Of a DNA stretch of 64,000 bases, positions 52,192 through 61,801 are shown piece after piece. The position numbers and the translations under genes were made by a program. Origin of the DNA: Flavonifractor sp. AGMB03687 (lineage in GTDB: Bacteria > Bacillota > Clostridia > Oscillospirales > Oscillospiraceae); assembly GCF_017811815.1 (NCBI RefSeq), contig NZ_JADKZI010000001.1, forward strand, positions 372,001 to 436,000. Reading direction: 5' to 3'. The notes under the pieces are model-generated. The model was given only the letters and a program-made list of their open reading frames with translations. It had not been told where the DNA came from and did no database searches. Numbering within the stretch: the stretch's first letter is position 1; every line of letters begins with the position of its first letter.

Positions 52192-53366
52192 TGATGAGAA
52201 AAAAGAGGACCGTTCGGAGTTTGTGCCTGCTGCTGGCCCTCGCACTGCTGCTGGCGGGACAGGCCTTTGCCGCCCCCGAGGGGGCCACGGTATGGGGCTA
52301 CAGCGAGGGGCTGGCCCAGTGCGAGTACAACGGCAAGTGGGGCTTTGTGGACGCCCAGAAGAAAGTGGTCATTCCCCTGCAGTATGACAGTGTGGTATCC
52401 TTCTCCTTGGGCCTGGCCGCTGTCAACCTGGACGGCAAGCTGGGGGTGATCCGACAGGACGGCACCTATCTGATCCGGCCAGAGTACGGCACCCTGCTGC
52501 CTCTGGACTGCGGCCTCTATGTGGTGCAGAAGGGGACCCGCTGGGGCGTGGCCAGCATCCTGCCCTTCCCGGACGGCCAGGGAGGCACCACCAACCTGCT
52601 CTACGACCTCATCTATGACAGCGCCACCATCACCGAGCAGGGAGGTACCCGAGTCCTTACCCTCACCAAGGACGGGGAGGCCACCAAGATCCCGGTCTTT
52701 GAACTGCCCCGTATTCTGGTGGAGAAGGGGGTGCCCTCGGCCCGATTCCCCCTGACCCGGGGCAAGCTGCCCGATTTCAGCGATGTGTCTCCCCGGGACT
52801 GGTTTGCCGTGTGGGTGGATATCGCCTATAATGTGGGCCTTACCTCCGGCGTGGGCGGCAACCGGTACGCCCCCAACCAGACCCTGACGGTGGCTGAGGT
52901 CCTCAAGTTGGCCGCCACGGTGGAGAGCCGCTACAAAAACGACAGCTTCCACACCAGCAGCTCCACCGGTCCCTACTGGTACTCCGGCGCGGTGAGCTAC
53001 TGCCTGGCCAGCGGCATTATCAAAAGCGGCACCTTTACCCAGAAGGATTATCTGCGCCCTGCTACCCGGCGGGAGATTGCACAGATCTTTGCGGCCACCA
53101 GTCAGGCCCGCAACATGCGCAACATCAACGATCTGAACAAGGTCAAGGCCAGTGTGCCAGATATCACCCCCTCCAGCCCGGGGGCGGACGCCATCTACAG
53201 CCTCTATGCCAAGGGCATTCTGGGCGGCGTGGACGACAAGCTGACCTTCAATCCCAAGGGCACCGTGACCCGGGCGGAGGCGGCGGCTATCGTGGCCCGC
53301 ATGGTGCGGGCCGAGCAGCGGCTGACCCTCTGGGGCAGCTATGATGCCGGTGTCCTGGTGAGCTGA
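52191..53366 (+). CDS. Secreted protein with WG repeats and SLH domains
   Basis: The 391-aa product begins with a signal peptide (about residues 1-27, ending QAFA). A WG-repeat region follows (about 30-115: WGYSEGLAQCEYNGKWGFVD and related units), and the C-terminal half contains two to three SLH-type domains (DVSPRDWFAVWVDIAYNVGL, PATRREIAQIFAA, GTVTRAEAAAIVARMV). SLH domains bind pyruvylated or other secondary wall polymers. The ATG overlaps the upstream stop codon (TGATG); 52191 and 52194 are both possible starts after GGAGG. The exact role is unknown. Confidence 0.85.
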   Translation: MMRKKRTVRSLCLLLALALLLAGQAFAAPEGATVWGYSEGLAQCEYNGKWGFVDAQKKVVIPLQYDSVVSFSLGLAAVNLDGKLGVIRQDGTYLIRPEYGTLLPLDCGLYVVQKGTRWGVASILPFPDGQGGTTNLLYDLIYDSATITEQGGTRVLTLTKDGEATKIPVFELPRILVEKGVPSARFPLTRGKLPDFSDVSPRDWFAVWVDIAYNVGLTSGVGGNRYAPNQTLTVAEVLKLAATVESRYKNDSFHTSSSTGPYWYSGAVSYCLASGIIKSGTFTQKDYLRPATRREIAQIFAATSQARNMRNINDLNKVKASVPDITPSSPGADAIYSLYAKGILGGVDDKLTFNPKGTVTRAEAAAIVARMVRAEQRLTLWGSYDAGVLVS

Positions 53367-53390
53367 GAAGAAAGAGAGAGGAGGGTGCCT

Positions 53391-54338
53391 GTGCGGCACC
53401 TGTTTATCATGAATCCCCATGCGGGAAAGTATGACCGCAGTCAGGAGATGCTGGAGAAAGTACGCTTCACCATGGCGGGCCGCCGGGAGGAGTGGGACGC
53501 GGTACGGACCACCGGACCGGGCCACGCCGTGGCCCTGGTGGAGGAGGCCGCTCAGAAGGGGGACCCGTTGCGGGTCTACGCCTGCGGCGGCGACGGGACC
53601 CTGAATGAGGTAGTCAACGGTGCAGCGGGCCAGGAGCATGTGGCGGTGACCCACTGCCCCATGGGCTCGGGCAACGATTTCCTGCGTATCTTCGGCCAGG
53701 ACGCCGGTCGGTTCCGGCAGCTGGACCAGCTGCTGGACACCCCCCAGACCGCTATGGACCTCATCGAATGCAACGGCCGGTATTCCCTCAACGTGTGTTC
53801 CGTGGGCTTTGACGCCCGTATCGGCTTTGGCGCGGCGGACTTCAAAAAGCTGCCCCTGATCAGCGGCTCCGCAGCCTACCAGCTTTCCGCCGTGCGCACC
53901 ATTATCAAGGGCATCCACCTGCCCTACCAGGTGGAGGTGGACGGGGAGGTCATGCCCGGGGACCGGTTTACCCTGCTGTGTGCCTGCAATGGGCGGTTCT
54001 ACGGCGGCGGCTTCAATCCAAGCCCCGATGCCATGCCGGACGACGGACTTCTGAACTTCATCGTCATTCCGGCGGTGTCCCGCTTTACGGTGGCGGCCCT
54101 CATCCAGAAGTTTGCCCGCGGCGAGATCGGGGACATTCCCCAGGCCATTCTGCGCCAGGGCAGGGAGATGAAGATACACTGCGACCGGGTCAGCGCGGTG
54201 AACGTGGACGGCGAGCGGGTGGACGGGCAGGAGATCACCCTGGCCCTGTCAGATAAAAAGGTGCAGTTCTTCTATCCGGCCGGTGCCTCCTGGCAGCCGG
54301 AGAAGGCGGGCCACCGGGAAGCAGCCGCGGTAAAATGA
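53391..54338 (+). CDS. Diacylglycerol/lipid kinase (YegS/BmrU-type)
   Basis: The 315-aa enzyme phosphorylates a lipid such as diacylglycerol. It has the DAGK catalytic motif CGGDGTLNEVVNG (about residues 64-76), MGSGNDFLRIFG (about 89-100), a conserved NVCSVGFDARI and the C-terminal beta-sandwich. The GTG at 53391 (MRHLFIMNPHAGKYD) follows GGAGG by six bases; a GTG six bases earlier has no room. It follows the SLH gene by 24 bp and ends just before a strong terminator. Confidence 0.93.
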   Translation: MRHLFIMNPHAGKYDRSQEMLEKVRFTMAGRREEWDAVRTTGPGHAVALVEEAAQKGDPLRVYACGGDGTLNEVVNGAAGQEHVAVTHCPMGSGNDFLRIFGQDAGRFRQLDQLLDTPQTAMDLIECNGRYSLNVCSVGFDARIGFGAADFKKLPLISGSAAYQLSAVRTIIKGIHLPYQVEVDGEVMPGDRFTLLCACNGRFYGGGFNPSPDAMPDDGLLNFIVIPAVSRFTVAALIQKFARGEIGDIPQAILRQGREMKIHCDRVSAVNVDGERVDGQEITLALSDKKVQFFYPAGASWQPEKAGHREAAAVK

Positions 54339-54347
54339 GGACATGCG

Positions 54348-54356
54348 TTAGCACTC
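54348..54356 (+). promoter_or_regulatory. Isolated CIRCE half-site
   Basis: TTAGCACTC, one exact arm of CIRCE, lies in the gap before the groES promoter. The opposite arm is degenerate (GAGTTTGTGAA). It may be a decayed second operator. Confidence 0.4.
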
Positions 54357-54391
54357 CACACCCGAGTTTGTGAACAGAAGTTGAACTTTTT

Positions 54392-54431
54392 AAAAATCAA
54401 CCCCCTTTTTTCGAAAAAGGGGTTGATTTTT
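54392..54431. terminator. Bidirectional terminator overlapping the groES promoter
   Basis: AAAAATCAACCCC-C-TTTTT-TCG pairs with AAAAA-GGGG-TTGATTTTT (18 bp with one bulged C), flanked by A and T runs. It ends the lipid kinase transcript. The right arm TTGATT is also the -35 box of the groES promoter. Confidence 0.9.
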
Positions 54432-54451
54432 TTGCGCGGGAGAGGTATTAT
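54423..54451 (+). promoter_or_regulatory. Promoter of groES-groEL
   Basis: TTGATT and TATTAT are separated by 17 bases. Transcription should start near 54458, five bases before CIRCE. Confidence 0.85.
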
Positions 54452-54462
54452 CATACACGTGG

Positions 54463-54489
54463 TTAGCACTCCGACAAAATGAGTGCTAA
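54463..54489. promoter_or_regulatory. CIRCE operator (HrcA site) of groES-groEL
   Basis: A perfect TTAGCACTC-N9-GAGTGCTAA inverted repeat lies at the predicted transcription start, identical in both arms to the site before hrcA. Confidence 0.97.
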
Positions 54490-54538
54490 CACCTGAATTG
54501 GTTAATAAGAAAATGAATCATATAAGGAGGAACCCATT

Positions 54539-54823
54539 ATGAAACTCAAGCCTCTCGCCGACCGTGTGGTCATCAAGCTGGTCGAGGCCGAAGAAAAGAC
54601 TAAGAGCGGCATCATCCTGACTGGTTCTGCCAAGGAGAAGCCCGAAGTGGCTCAGGTAATCGAGGTTGGCCCCGGCGGCCTGGTGGACGGCAAGGAAGTC
54701 ACCATGACCGTGAAGGTGGGCGACAAGGTCATCACCAGCAAGTACGCTGGCACCGAGGTGAAGATCGACGGTGAGGAGTACACCATCGTCCGTCAGTCCG
54801 ACATCCTCGCTATCGTCGAGTAA
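54539..54823 (+). CDS. groES: Co-chaperonin GroES
   Basis: GroES caps the GroEL chamber during protein folding. The 94-aa product shows the family opening KPLADRVVIKLVEAEEKTKSG (residues 4-24), the mobile loop (SGIILTGSAKEKPEVAQVI) and the roof region (VKVGDKVITSKYAGTEVKID). AAGGAGG precedes the ATG. It is expressed from the CIRCE-controlled promoter. Confidence 0.97.
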   Translation: MKLKPLADRVVIKLVEAEEKTKSGIILTGSAKEKPEVAQVIEVGPGGLVDGKEVTMTVKVGDKVITSKYAGTEVKIDGEEYTIVRQSDILAIVE

Positions 54824-56713
<1,890 letters not shown>

Positions 56714-56830
56714 CTTGTCGGCCGCCAGACCAAGCGGTTTGCCGGAGGCAAAACCTTGATGCCGGGCGGATTCATTCCGCCCGAGCAGATACAATGGGGA
56801 TCCCCGCGGGATCGGCGATCCCGTGGGGGA
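56714..56830 (+). other. Non-coding insert between the two groEL-end copies
   Basis: These 117 bp show no similarity to groEL. They are rich in hairpins: GGGCGG...CCGCCC around 56764-56782, the palindrome GGGGATCCCC near 56797 and CGGGATC-GGC-GATCCCG right after it. The region from 56664 to 57046 holds only this insert, the repeat copies, the terminators and a weak ROK promoter candidate. Confidence 0.6.
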
Positions 56831-56944
56831 GGCCGACAAGAAGGAGCCCGCTCCCGCGGCTCCCGCTGCCCCCGACATGGGCGGTATGTACGAATCCAAC
56901 GCCAAAGATTTTGGGCCCCCGGAACATGGTTCCGGGGGCTTTTT
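56831..56944 (+). repeat. groEL 3' end repeat, copy 2 (degenerate)
   Basis: This is the second copy of the groEL tail and terminator. The stop codon TAA has become GAA, so the frame runs on through the terminator stem to a later TAA. There is no start codon or ribosome binding site for it, so it is a non-coding remnant. Confidence 0.9.
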
Positions 56945-56946
56945 TT
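56914..56946 (+). terminator. Second terminator after groEL
   Basis: The copied hairpin (CCCCGGAAC with GTTCCGGGG around ATG) ends in seven T and backs up the first terminator. Confidence 0.9.
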
Positions 56947-56976
56947 AATTGGGATGAAAATTATTTTATACGCCCC

Positions 56977-57005
56977 TTGCATTTTGGAGCAGAATGTGAT
57001 AGGTT
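56977..57005 (+). promoter_or_regulatory. Weak promoter candidate for the ROK gene
   Basis: TTGCAT and TAGGTT are spaced by 17 bases, 41 bases before the ATG. The -10 match is poor. Confidence 0.35.
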
Positions 57006-57046
57006 GATGGTAATAGAAAATACTTTTACAAAAGAAGGGGTAGCAT

Positions 57047-58177
57047 ATGCAAAGAGCGTTGACGTCGGCTGCCCTCAAGCAGACCAACCGGCGCAGAATC
57101 TACCAATATGTCTACCAGAACGCTGAGCCTGTCACCAAGCAGGAGATCGCCGGCGCTCTGGGACTGAGTCTGCCCACGGTGTCCAATAATCTGAACGATT
57201 TTCTGGATGAGGGGCTGCTCTCCTATTCCGGGACCCAAGCCTCCACCGGCGGGCGCAAGCCCCGCACCATTGCGCTGGTGGCGGACGCCCGCTTCTCGGT
57301 GGGCATCTCCATCATGGACGACGCGGTACGGCTGGTGGCCATTGATATCCGTGCCCAGGAGCTGGGCTATCAGAAGGTGCGCCGGAAGTTCAGCCACACG
57401 CCGGAATACTATCAGGAGGCAGCCCGACTGCTGGAGAATTTCCTGGATCGCCTCGGTCTGGACCGGAAGCGGTTGCTGGGCGTGGGCATCACCGTGCCCG
57501 GCATTGTGGACGCGGAGCGGGAACAGGTGGTATTTGCCCCCACGCTGGATCTGCGCAACATCCCCCTGTCCGAAGTGATGGAAGCGTTCTCCGCCTATCC
57601 GGTCCGGGTGGAGAACGACGCCAACGCCAGCGGCTATGCTGAAAGTTGGGTGCGCAGCGAGAACCGCAACCTGATTTACCTCTCTCTGGAGCGCGGTGTC
57701 GGTGGTGCCATTTTGATGGGGGATAAGCCCTACACGGGAGACAACGGCCGCAGCGGTGAGTTCGGACACATCTGCATCGTGCCCAACGGGCGGCCCTGCC
57801 GCTGCGGAAAGCGGGGATGCCTGGAGGCCTACTGTTCTACCTCCCGCCTCAGCGACGATCTGGGTATTACCCTGGAGGAATTTTTCACCATGCTCAAATG
57901 CGGCAACCAGCAGATTGCCCTGACCTGGGAGCAGTACCGCAACCATCTCACCGACGGCCTGGCCATCATCCGGATGGGGATGGACTGCGACATCGTGCTG
58001 GGCGGTATGCTGGCCGCCTACCTGGAGGACCACCTGGATCGCATCCGGCAGGAGGTCTGTCAAAAGACCCTCTTTGACGAGGATGGCCAGTTTTTGACGC
58101 TGGACTGTTTTAAATCCCACAGCGCGTGCGTGGGTACTGCCCTCCATTACGTGGAGCGCTTCCTCAGTGCATTTTAA
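57047..58177 (+). CDS. ROK-family transcriptional regulator
   Basis: The 376-aa protein has a winged helix-turn-helix at about residues 10-70 (TKQEIAGALGLSLPTVSNNL) and a ROK sugar-kinase fold. The ROK fold includes LGVGITVPGIVD, ENDANASGYAE and the ROK zinc motif GHICIVPNG...CRCGKRGCLEAYCS (about residues 242-265). Such proteins sense a sugar or its phosphate and control adjacent operons, like XylR or NagC. AAGGGG precedes the ATG. It is separated by a terminator from the sugar operon that follows, its probable target. Confidence 0.93.
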   Translation: MQRALTSAALKQTNRRRIYQYVYQNAEPVTKQEIAGALGLSLPTVSNNLNDFLDEGLLSYSGTQASTGGRKPRTIALVADARFSVGISIMDDAVRLVAIDIRAQELGYQKVRRKFSHTPEYYQEAARLLENFLDRLGLDRKRLLGVGITVPGIVDAEREQVVFAPTLDLRNIPLSEVMEAFSAYPVRVENDANASGYAESWVRSENRNLIYLSLERGVGGAILMGDKPYTGDNGRSGEFGHICIVPNGRPCRCGKRGCLEAYCSTSRLSDDLGITLEEFFTMLKCGNQQIALTWEQYRNHLTDGLAIIRMGMDCDIVLGGMLAAYLEDHLDRIRQEVCQKTLFDEDGQFLTLDCFKSHSACVGTALHYVERFLSAF

Positions 58178-58189
58178 TCACTCATGTTA

Positions 58190-58230
58190 CAAAAGCCGAA
58201 GCAGACGAAAAAAGTCTGCTTCGGCTTTTG
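58190..58230 (+). terminator. Terminator of the ROK gene
   Basis: A 17-bp perfect stem (58190-58206 with 58214-58230) with GAAAAAA as loop ends in TTTTG. Confidence 0.88.
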
Positions 58231-58296
58231 TTGTGAAAAAGCACATAGCGAATTGCACAATCTTTTTCTCCTTTATTAAAAATGGCAAAAAAGGGA

Positions 58297-58325
58297 TTGA
58301 CTTTTCCGAAAAGAGGGAGTAATCT
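58297..58325 (+). promoter_or_regulatory. Promoter of the sugar operon
   Basis: TTGACT and TAATCT are spaced by 17 bases. The leader to the first ATG is about 75 bases. Confidence 0.8.
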
Positions 58326-58337
58326 ATCGGCAAGAAC

Positions 58338-58359
58338 TTTAGTAAATATATTTTATAAA
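58338..58359. promoter_or_regulatory. AT-rich inverted repeat downstream of the sugar promoter
   Basis: TTTA-TAAA-type dyads make a 22-bp imperfect palindrome about 6 bases after the predicted start of transcription. It is a candidate operator for the ROK regulator. Confidence 0.45.
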
Positions 58360-58407
58360 ACGGATTTATGATAGCGTAACGGTGATAAGCAAAAGGAGGA
58401 ACCAGTT

Positions 58408-59403
58408 ATGGGTAAGCGACCTGTTACATTGACCACCTGCCAGTGGGCGGACCTGCCCCTGGATGAGCTGTGCGCCCTTGCGGAGAAGATGGGCTATGAC
58501 GGTCTGGAGATCGCCTGCTGGGGCAACAACCTGGATCTGGACCGGGCCCTGGAGGATGAGAGCTACATCCCCTGGGTGCAGGAGACTCTGAAGAAACACA
58601 ACCTGATCTGCAAGGCCCTGGCTACCCATATCATCGGTCAGTGCGTGGGTGATGCCCCCGATCCCCGGCTGAACAACTTCGCTCCCGCTGCTCTGGCGGA
58701 TCAGCCTGACGCCATCCGTCAGTGGGGCATCGACACCATGAAGAAGGCCGCCGTGGTGGCCAACAAGATGGGTGTCAAGATCATCACCGGCTTTACCGGC
58801 TCTCCCATCTGGCGCTACCTCTACTCCTTCCCCCAGACCACCGAGGAAATGGTCGAGGAGGGCTACAACAAAATTGTGGAGCTGTGGACCCCCATTCTCA
58901 ACGAGTTCAAGAAGAACGATGTAAAGTTCGCCCTGGAGGTCCATCCCGGCGAGATCGCCTTTGACTACTACTCCACCAAACGCCTGCTGGAGAAGTTCGC
59001 CGACCGTCTGGAGTTCGGTATCAACTTCGATCCCAGCCACCTGATCTGGCAGGGCATCAAGCCCCACCTGTTCCTGTCCGACTTCCGTGACCGCATCTAC
59101 CACGTCCACATGAAGGATGCCGCCGTCACTCTGGACGGCCGCAGCGGCCTGCTGGGCTCCCACATTGACTTCGGCGACCTGCGCCGGGGCTGGAACTTCC
59201 GCTCCCTGGGTCACGGCGATGTGAACTTTGAGGAGATCATCCGGGTGCTCAACGACATGGGCTATGACGGCCCCCTGTCGGTGGAGTGGGAGGACAGCGG
59301 CATGGACCGCATCGACGGCGCCACCGAGGCTGCCGCCTTCGTCCGCAAGGTGGACTTCCAGAAATCCGACATCAAGTTTGACGACGCCATCTCCAATGGC
59401 TGA
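58408..59403 (+). CDS. Sugar phosphate isomerase/epimerase-type TIM-barrel protein
   Basis: The 331-aa protein belongs to the xylose-isomerase-like TIM-barrel group (IolE/IolH, AP-endonuclease 2 fold). Metal ligand positions are visible as Glu in ALEVHPGE (about residue 177), Asp/His in NFDPSHLIW (about 208-216), His in HVHMKDA and Glu in SVEWEDSGMD (about 290). It starts MGKRPVTLTTCQWADLPLD with GGAGGA seven bases before the ATG. It is first in the operon with a dehydrogenase and sugar importer. Possible substrates are inosose or 3-keto-sugar forms; none is proven. Confidence 0.88.
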   Translation: MGKRPVTLTTCQWADLPLDELCALAEKMGYDGLEIACWGNNLDLDRALEDESYIPWVQETLKKHNLICKALATHIIGQCVGDAPDPRLNNFAPAALADQPDAIRQWGIDTMKKAAVVANKMGVKIITGFTGSPIWRYLYSFPQTTEEMVEEGYNKIVELWTPILNEFKKNDVKFALEVHPGEIAFDYYSTKRLLEKFADRLEFGINFDPSHLIWQGIKPHLFLSDFRDRIYHVHMKDAAVTLDGRSGLLGSHIDFGDLRRGWNFRSLGHGDVNFEEIIRVLNDMGYDGPLSVEWEDSGMDRIDGATEAAAFVRKVDFQKSDIKFDDAISNG

Positions 59404-59423
59404 GGAAAGGCAGGGCTGAAAAC

Positions 59424-60566
59424 ATGGCGAAAGAACTGAGATACGGCATGGTAGGCGGCAGCGTCTACGCCTTCATCGGCGAAGTGCACCGCAAGGCCAT
59501 CGCCTTTGACCCCCGTGCGGAGCTGGTGTGCGGCTGCTTCTCCAACATCCCGTCGGAGAACGAGGACACCGCCAAGGCCTACGGCATTGATTCCAGCCGG
59601 ATGTACGCCGACTACAAGGAAATGGCCAAGGCGGAGGCCGCCCGGGAGGACGGTATCGACTTCGTCTCCATCTGCACCCCCAACTTCCTCCACTATGAGA
59701 TCGCCAAGGAGTTCCTGCTGGCGGGTATCAACGTGGTGTGCGAGAAGCCCCTGTGCTTCGAGGTGGGCCAGGCGGAGAAGCTGGAGGCTCTGGCCAAGGA
59801 GAAGGATCTGCTCTTCGCCGTGACCTATACTTATCCCGGCTACACCATGAGCCGCGTCATGAAGGACATGATCGCCGCCGGCAAGATCGGCAAGATCGCC
59901 GCCGTCAACGCCGAGTACGTACAGGATTGGCTCATCAATGAGCTGGAGCCCCAGGAGGGCGCCAAGGAGAACCTGTCCGTCTGGCGCAAGGACCCCAAGT
60001 TCTCCGGCATTTCCAACTGCGTGGGTGACATCGGCACCCACATCGAGGCCTATGTGAACTATGTCACCGGTATGAAGATCAAGCGGCTGGCCGCCACCAC
60101 CAACAAGTACGGTCACGCTCTGGATCTGAACGCCAATATCCTGGTGGAGTATGACAACGGCGTCAACGGTGCCTACTGGTGCTCCCAGATCGCCGCCGGC
60201 CACTACAACGGCCTGGTGGTCCGGATCTTCGGCGATCAGGGCGCCCTGGAGTGGCGTCAGGAGCAGCCCGACTATCTGTATTATACCCCCAAGGGTCAGG
60301 CCATGCAGGTGCTCACCCGGGGCGGCAACGGCATCGACCAGCCCGCCGGCGGCTACAGCCGTCTGCCTGTGGGTCATCCCGAGGGCCTGTATGTGGCCTT
60401 TGCCAACATCTATCGGGACTATGTCACCGCCCTCATCGAGAAGAAGGCCGGCCGGCCCTACAACACCGACTCCATCACCATGGTGGACGCCGGCGTGGAC
60501 GGCGTGAAGTTTGTCCATGCAGTGGTTGAGAGTGCGGAGAAGGATTCCGCCTGGGTGGAGCTGTAA
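59424..60566 (+). CDS. Gfo/Idh/MocA-family NAD(P)-dependent dehydrogenase
   Basis: The 380-aa enzyme has an N-terminal Rossmann domain (YGMVGGSVYAFIGEVHRKA, about residues 7-25), FVSICTPNFLHYEIAKEFL, and the family CEKPL motif (about 108-112). The C-terminal alpha/beta domain has a conserved GDIGTHIEAYVNYVTG (about 205-220, with the catalytic His). Such enzymes oxidise sugars or polyols such as inositols or glucosides. The ATG has only a weak ribosome binding site. It follows the isomerase by 20 bp in the same transcript. Confidence 0.92.
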   Translation: MAKELRYGMVGGSVYAFIGEVHRKAIAFDPRAELVCGCFSNIPSENEDTAKAYGIDSSRMYADYKEMAKAEAAREDGIDFVSICTPNFLHYEIAKEFLLAGINVVCEKPLCFEVGQAEKLEALAKEKDLLFAVTYTYPGYTMSRVMKDMIAAGKIGKIAAVNAEYVQDWLINELEPQEGAKENLSVWRKDPKFSGISNCVGDIGTHIEAYVNYVTGMKIKRLAATTNKYGHALDLNANILVEYDNGVNGAYWCSQIAAGHYNGLVVRIFGDQGALEWRQEQPDYLYYTPKGQAMQVLTRGGNGIDQPAGGYSRLPVGHPEGLYVAFANIYRDYVTALIEKKAGRPYNTDSITMVDAGVDGVKFVHAVVESAEKDSAWVEL

Positions 60567-60621
60567 CACATCGGATTTTTTGCGGCAAAGGCCGCGGAAA
60601 ATAAATTGACAAGGAGGACCA

Positions 60622-61725
60622 ATGAACATGAAAAAGTATCTTGCGCTTATCCTTGCGATCGTCATGTCCCTGAGCCTGGTCGCCTGTGGCGGCGGCGGTG
60701 GCGGTGGCAACACCGAGACCCCCAGCGGCGGCGGTGAGACCCAGACCGGCGGCGAGCCCGCTGCCGGCGGCGACATCTATGTCCTGGTGCCCAACGCCGA
60801 CCACGGCTGGACCGGCGCCGTTCTGACCTATGCTCAGCAGAAGGCTGAAGAGGTCAACGCCGAAGGCACCTACAACGTAGTGGTCCAGGCTGCTACCGAC
60901 GCCAAGAACCAGCAGGAGCAGATCGACGACCTTCTGGCCGCTGCCACTCCTCCCGCCGGCATTGTGATCCTGCCTTACGACAACACCATGGAGTCCTCCA
61001 TGGCTTCCATCGCTGCCACCGACATCCCCTTCATCATGGTGGACCGCATCATTGACAACCCCGTGGTGCAGGAGAAGGTTACCGCCAACGTCAAGGGCGA
61101 TAACGAGGGTATCGGCAAGGCTACTGCTGAGCGCTTCATCGAAGACGGCCTGCAGCCCGGCGACAAGCTGTACGTCATGATCGGCGACACCTCTTCCGTG
61201 CCCGAGATGCGCAACAAGGGCTTCACCGAGACTCTGGCTGCCAACGGCTGGACCGAGGAGCAGCTAGCCACCATCGAGTACTCCGCCGCCACCGGCTGGA
61301 GCCGTTCCACCGGCAAGCAGCTGTTCATCGACTGGATCAATAGCAAGACCGTCGAGGAGCTGGGCGAGTATCACTACATCTTCACTCACGACGATGAGAT
61401 CGGCATGGGCATCCTGGAGGCCCTGAGCGGCACCGAGATCGAGCAGGCCAAGAAGGACGCCTTCCTGGAGTCCATCAAGTCTATCGGTTCCTCCTCCGGC
61501 CTGGGCGAGATGTATGAAGTGCTGTCCGGCACTCACGCCAACACCGCCTATCCCGACATCGTTGCCAACTTCGACCTGTTCTCCGTTACCTATCCTCCCA
61601 AGATGATCCAGACCGCCGTGGATGACATGATCAGCCACCTGAACGGCGAGTCCGTGGAAAAGGATCATACCATTACCGTCGACGTGGTCGACTCCACCAA
61701 CGTGGCCGATTACGAGGGCTTCTAA
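60622..61725 (+). CDS. Sugar ABC transporter lipoprotein substrate-binding protein (RbsB type)
   Basis: The 367-aa lipoprotein has a signal peptide with lipobox LVAC (Cys at about residue 22), then a long flexible Gly/Thr/Pro linker and a Peripla_BP_4 domain (DIYVLVPNADHGWTGAVLTY). LLAAATPPAGIVILPYDN and ADHGWTGA are typical of pentose/hexose or polyol binders. The start is at 60622 or at the ATG six bases later; GGAGG lies four bases before the first. A complex stem-loop after the stop codon probably keeps it more abundant than the ATPase and permease. Confidence 0.93.
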   Translation: MNMKKYLALILAIVMSLSLVACGGGGGGGNTETPSGGGETQTGGEPAAGGDIYVLVPNADHGWTGAVLTYAQQKAEEVNAEGTYNVVVQAATDAKNQQEQIDDLLAAATPPAGIVILPYDNTMESSMASIAATDIPFIMVDRIIDNPVVQEKVTANVKGDNEGIGKATAERFIEDGLQPGDKLYVMIGDTSSVPEMRNKGFTETLAANGWTEEQLATIEYSAATGWSRSTGKQLFIDWINSKTVEELGEYHYIFTHDDEIGMGILEALSGTEIEQAKKDAFLESIKSIGSSSGLGEMYEVLSGTHANTAYPDIVANFDLFSVTYPPKMIQTAVDDMISHLNGESVEKDHTITVDVVDSTNVADYEGF

Positions 61726-61733
61726 ACGAGACC

Positions 61734-61780
61734 GAGCGGCGGTCCCCGCGGGCGCTGTGCCGCCCACGGTGACCGCTGTT
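61734..61780 (+). terminator. Stem-loop between binding-protein and ATPase genes
   Basis: AGCGG-GTC pairs with GACCGCT at the outside and GGGCG with CGCCC inside. The tail TGTTCCTT is only slightly T-rich, so it is more a partial terminator or stabilising stem. Confidence 0.5.
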
Positions 61781-61801
61781 CCTTAAAGAGGGTGCCTGAC
61801 C

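Noticed and set aside
51969-54179. A 736-codon frame antisense to the SLH protein and lipid kinase genes
   Set aside because: It crosses gene borders on the other strand with no ribosome binding site or recognisable domain.
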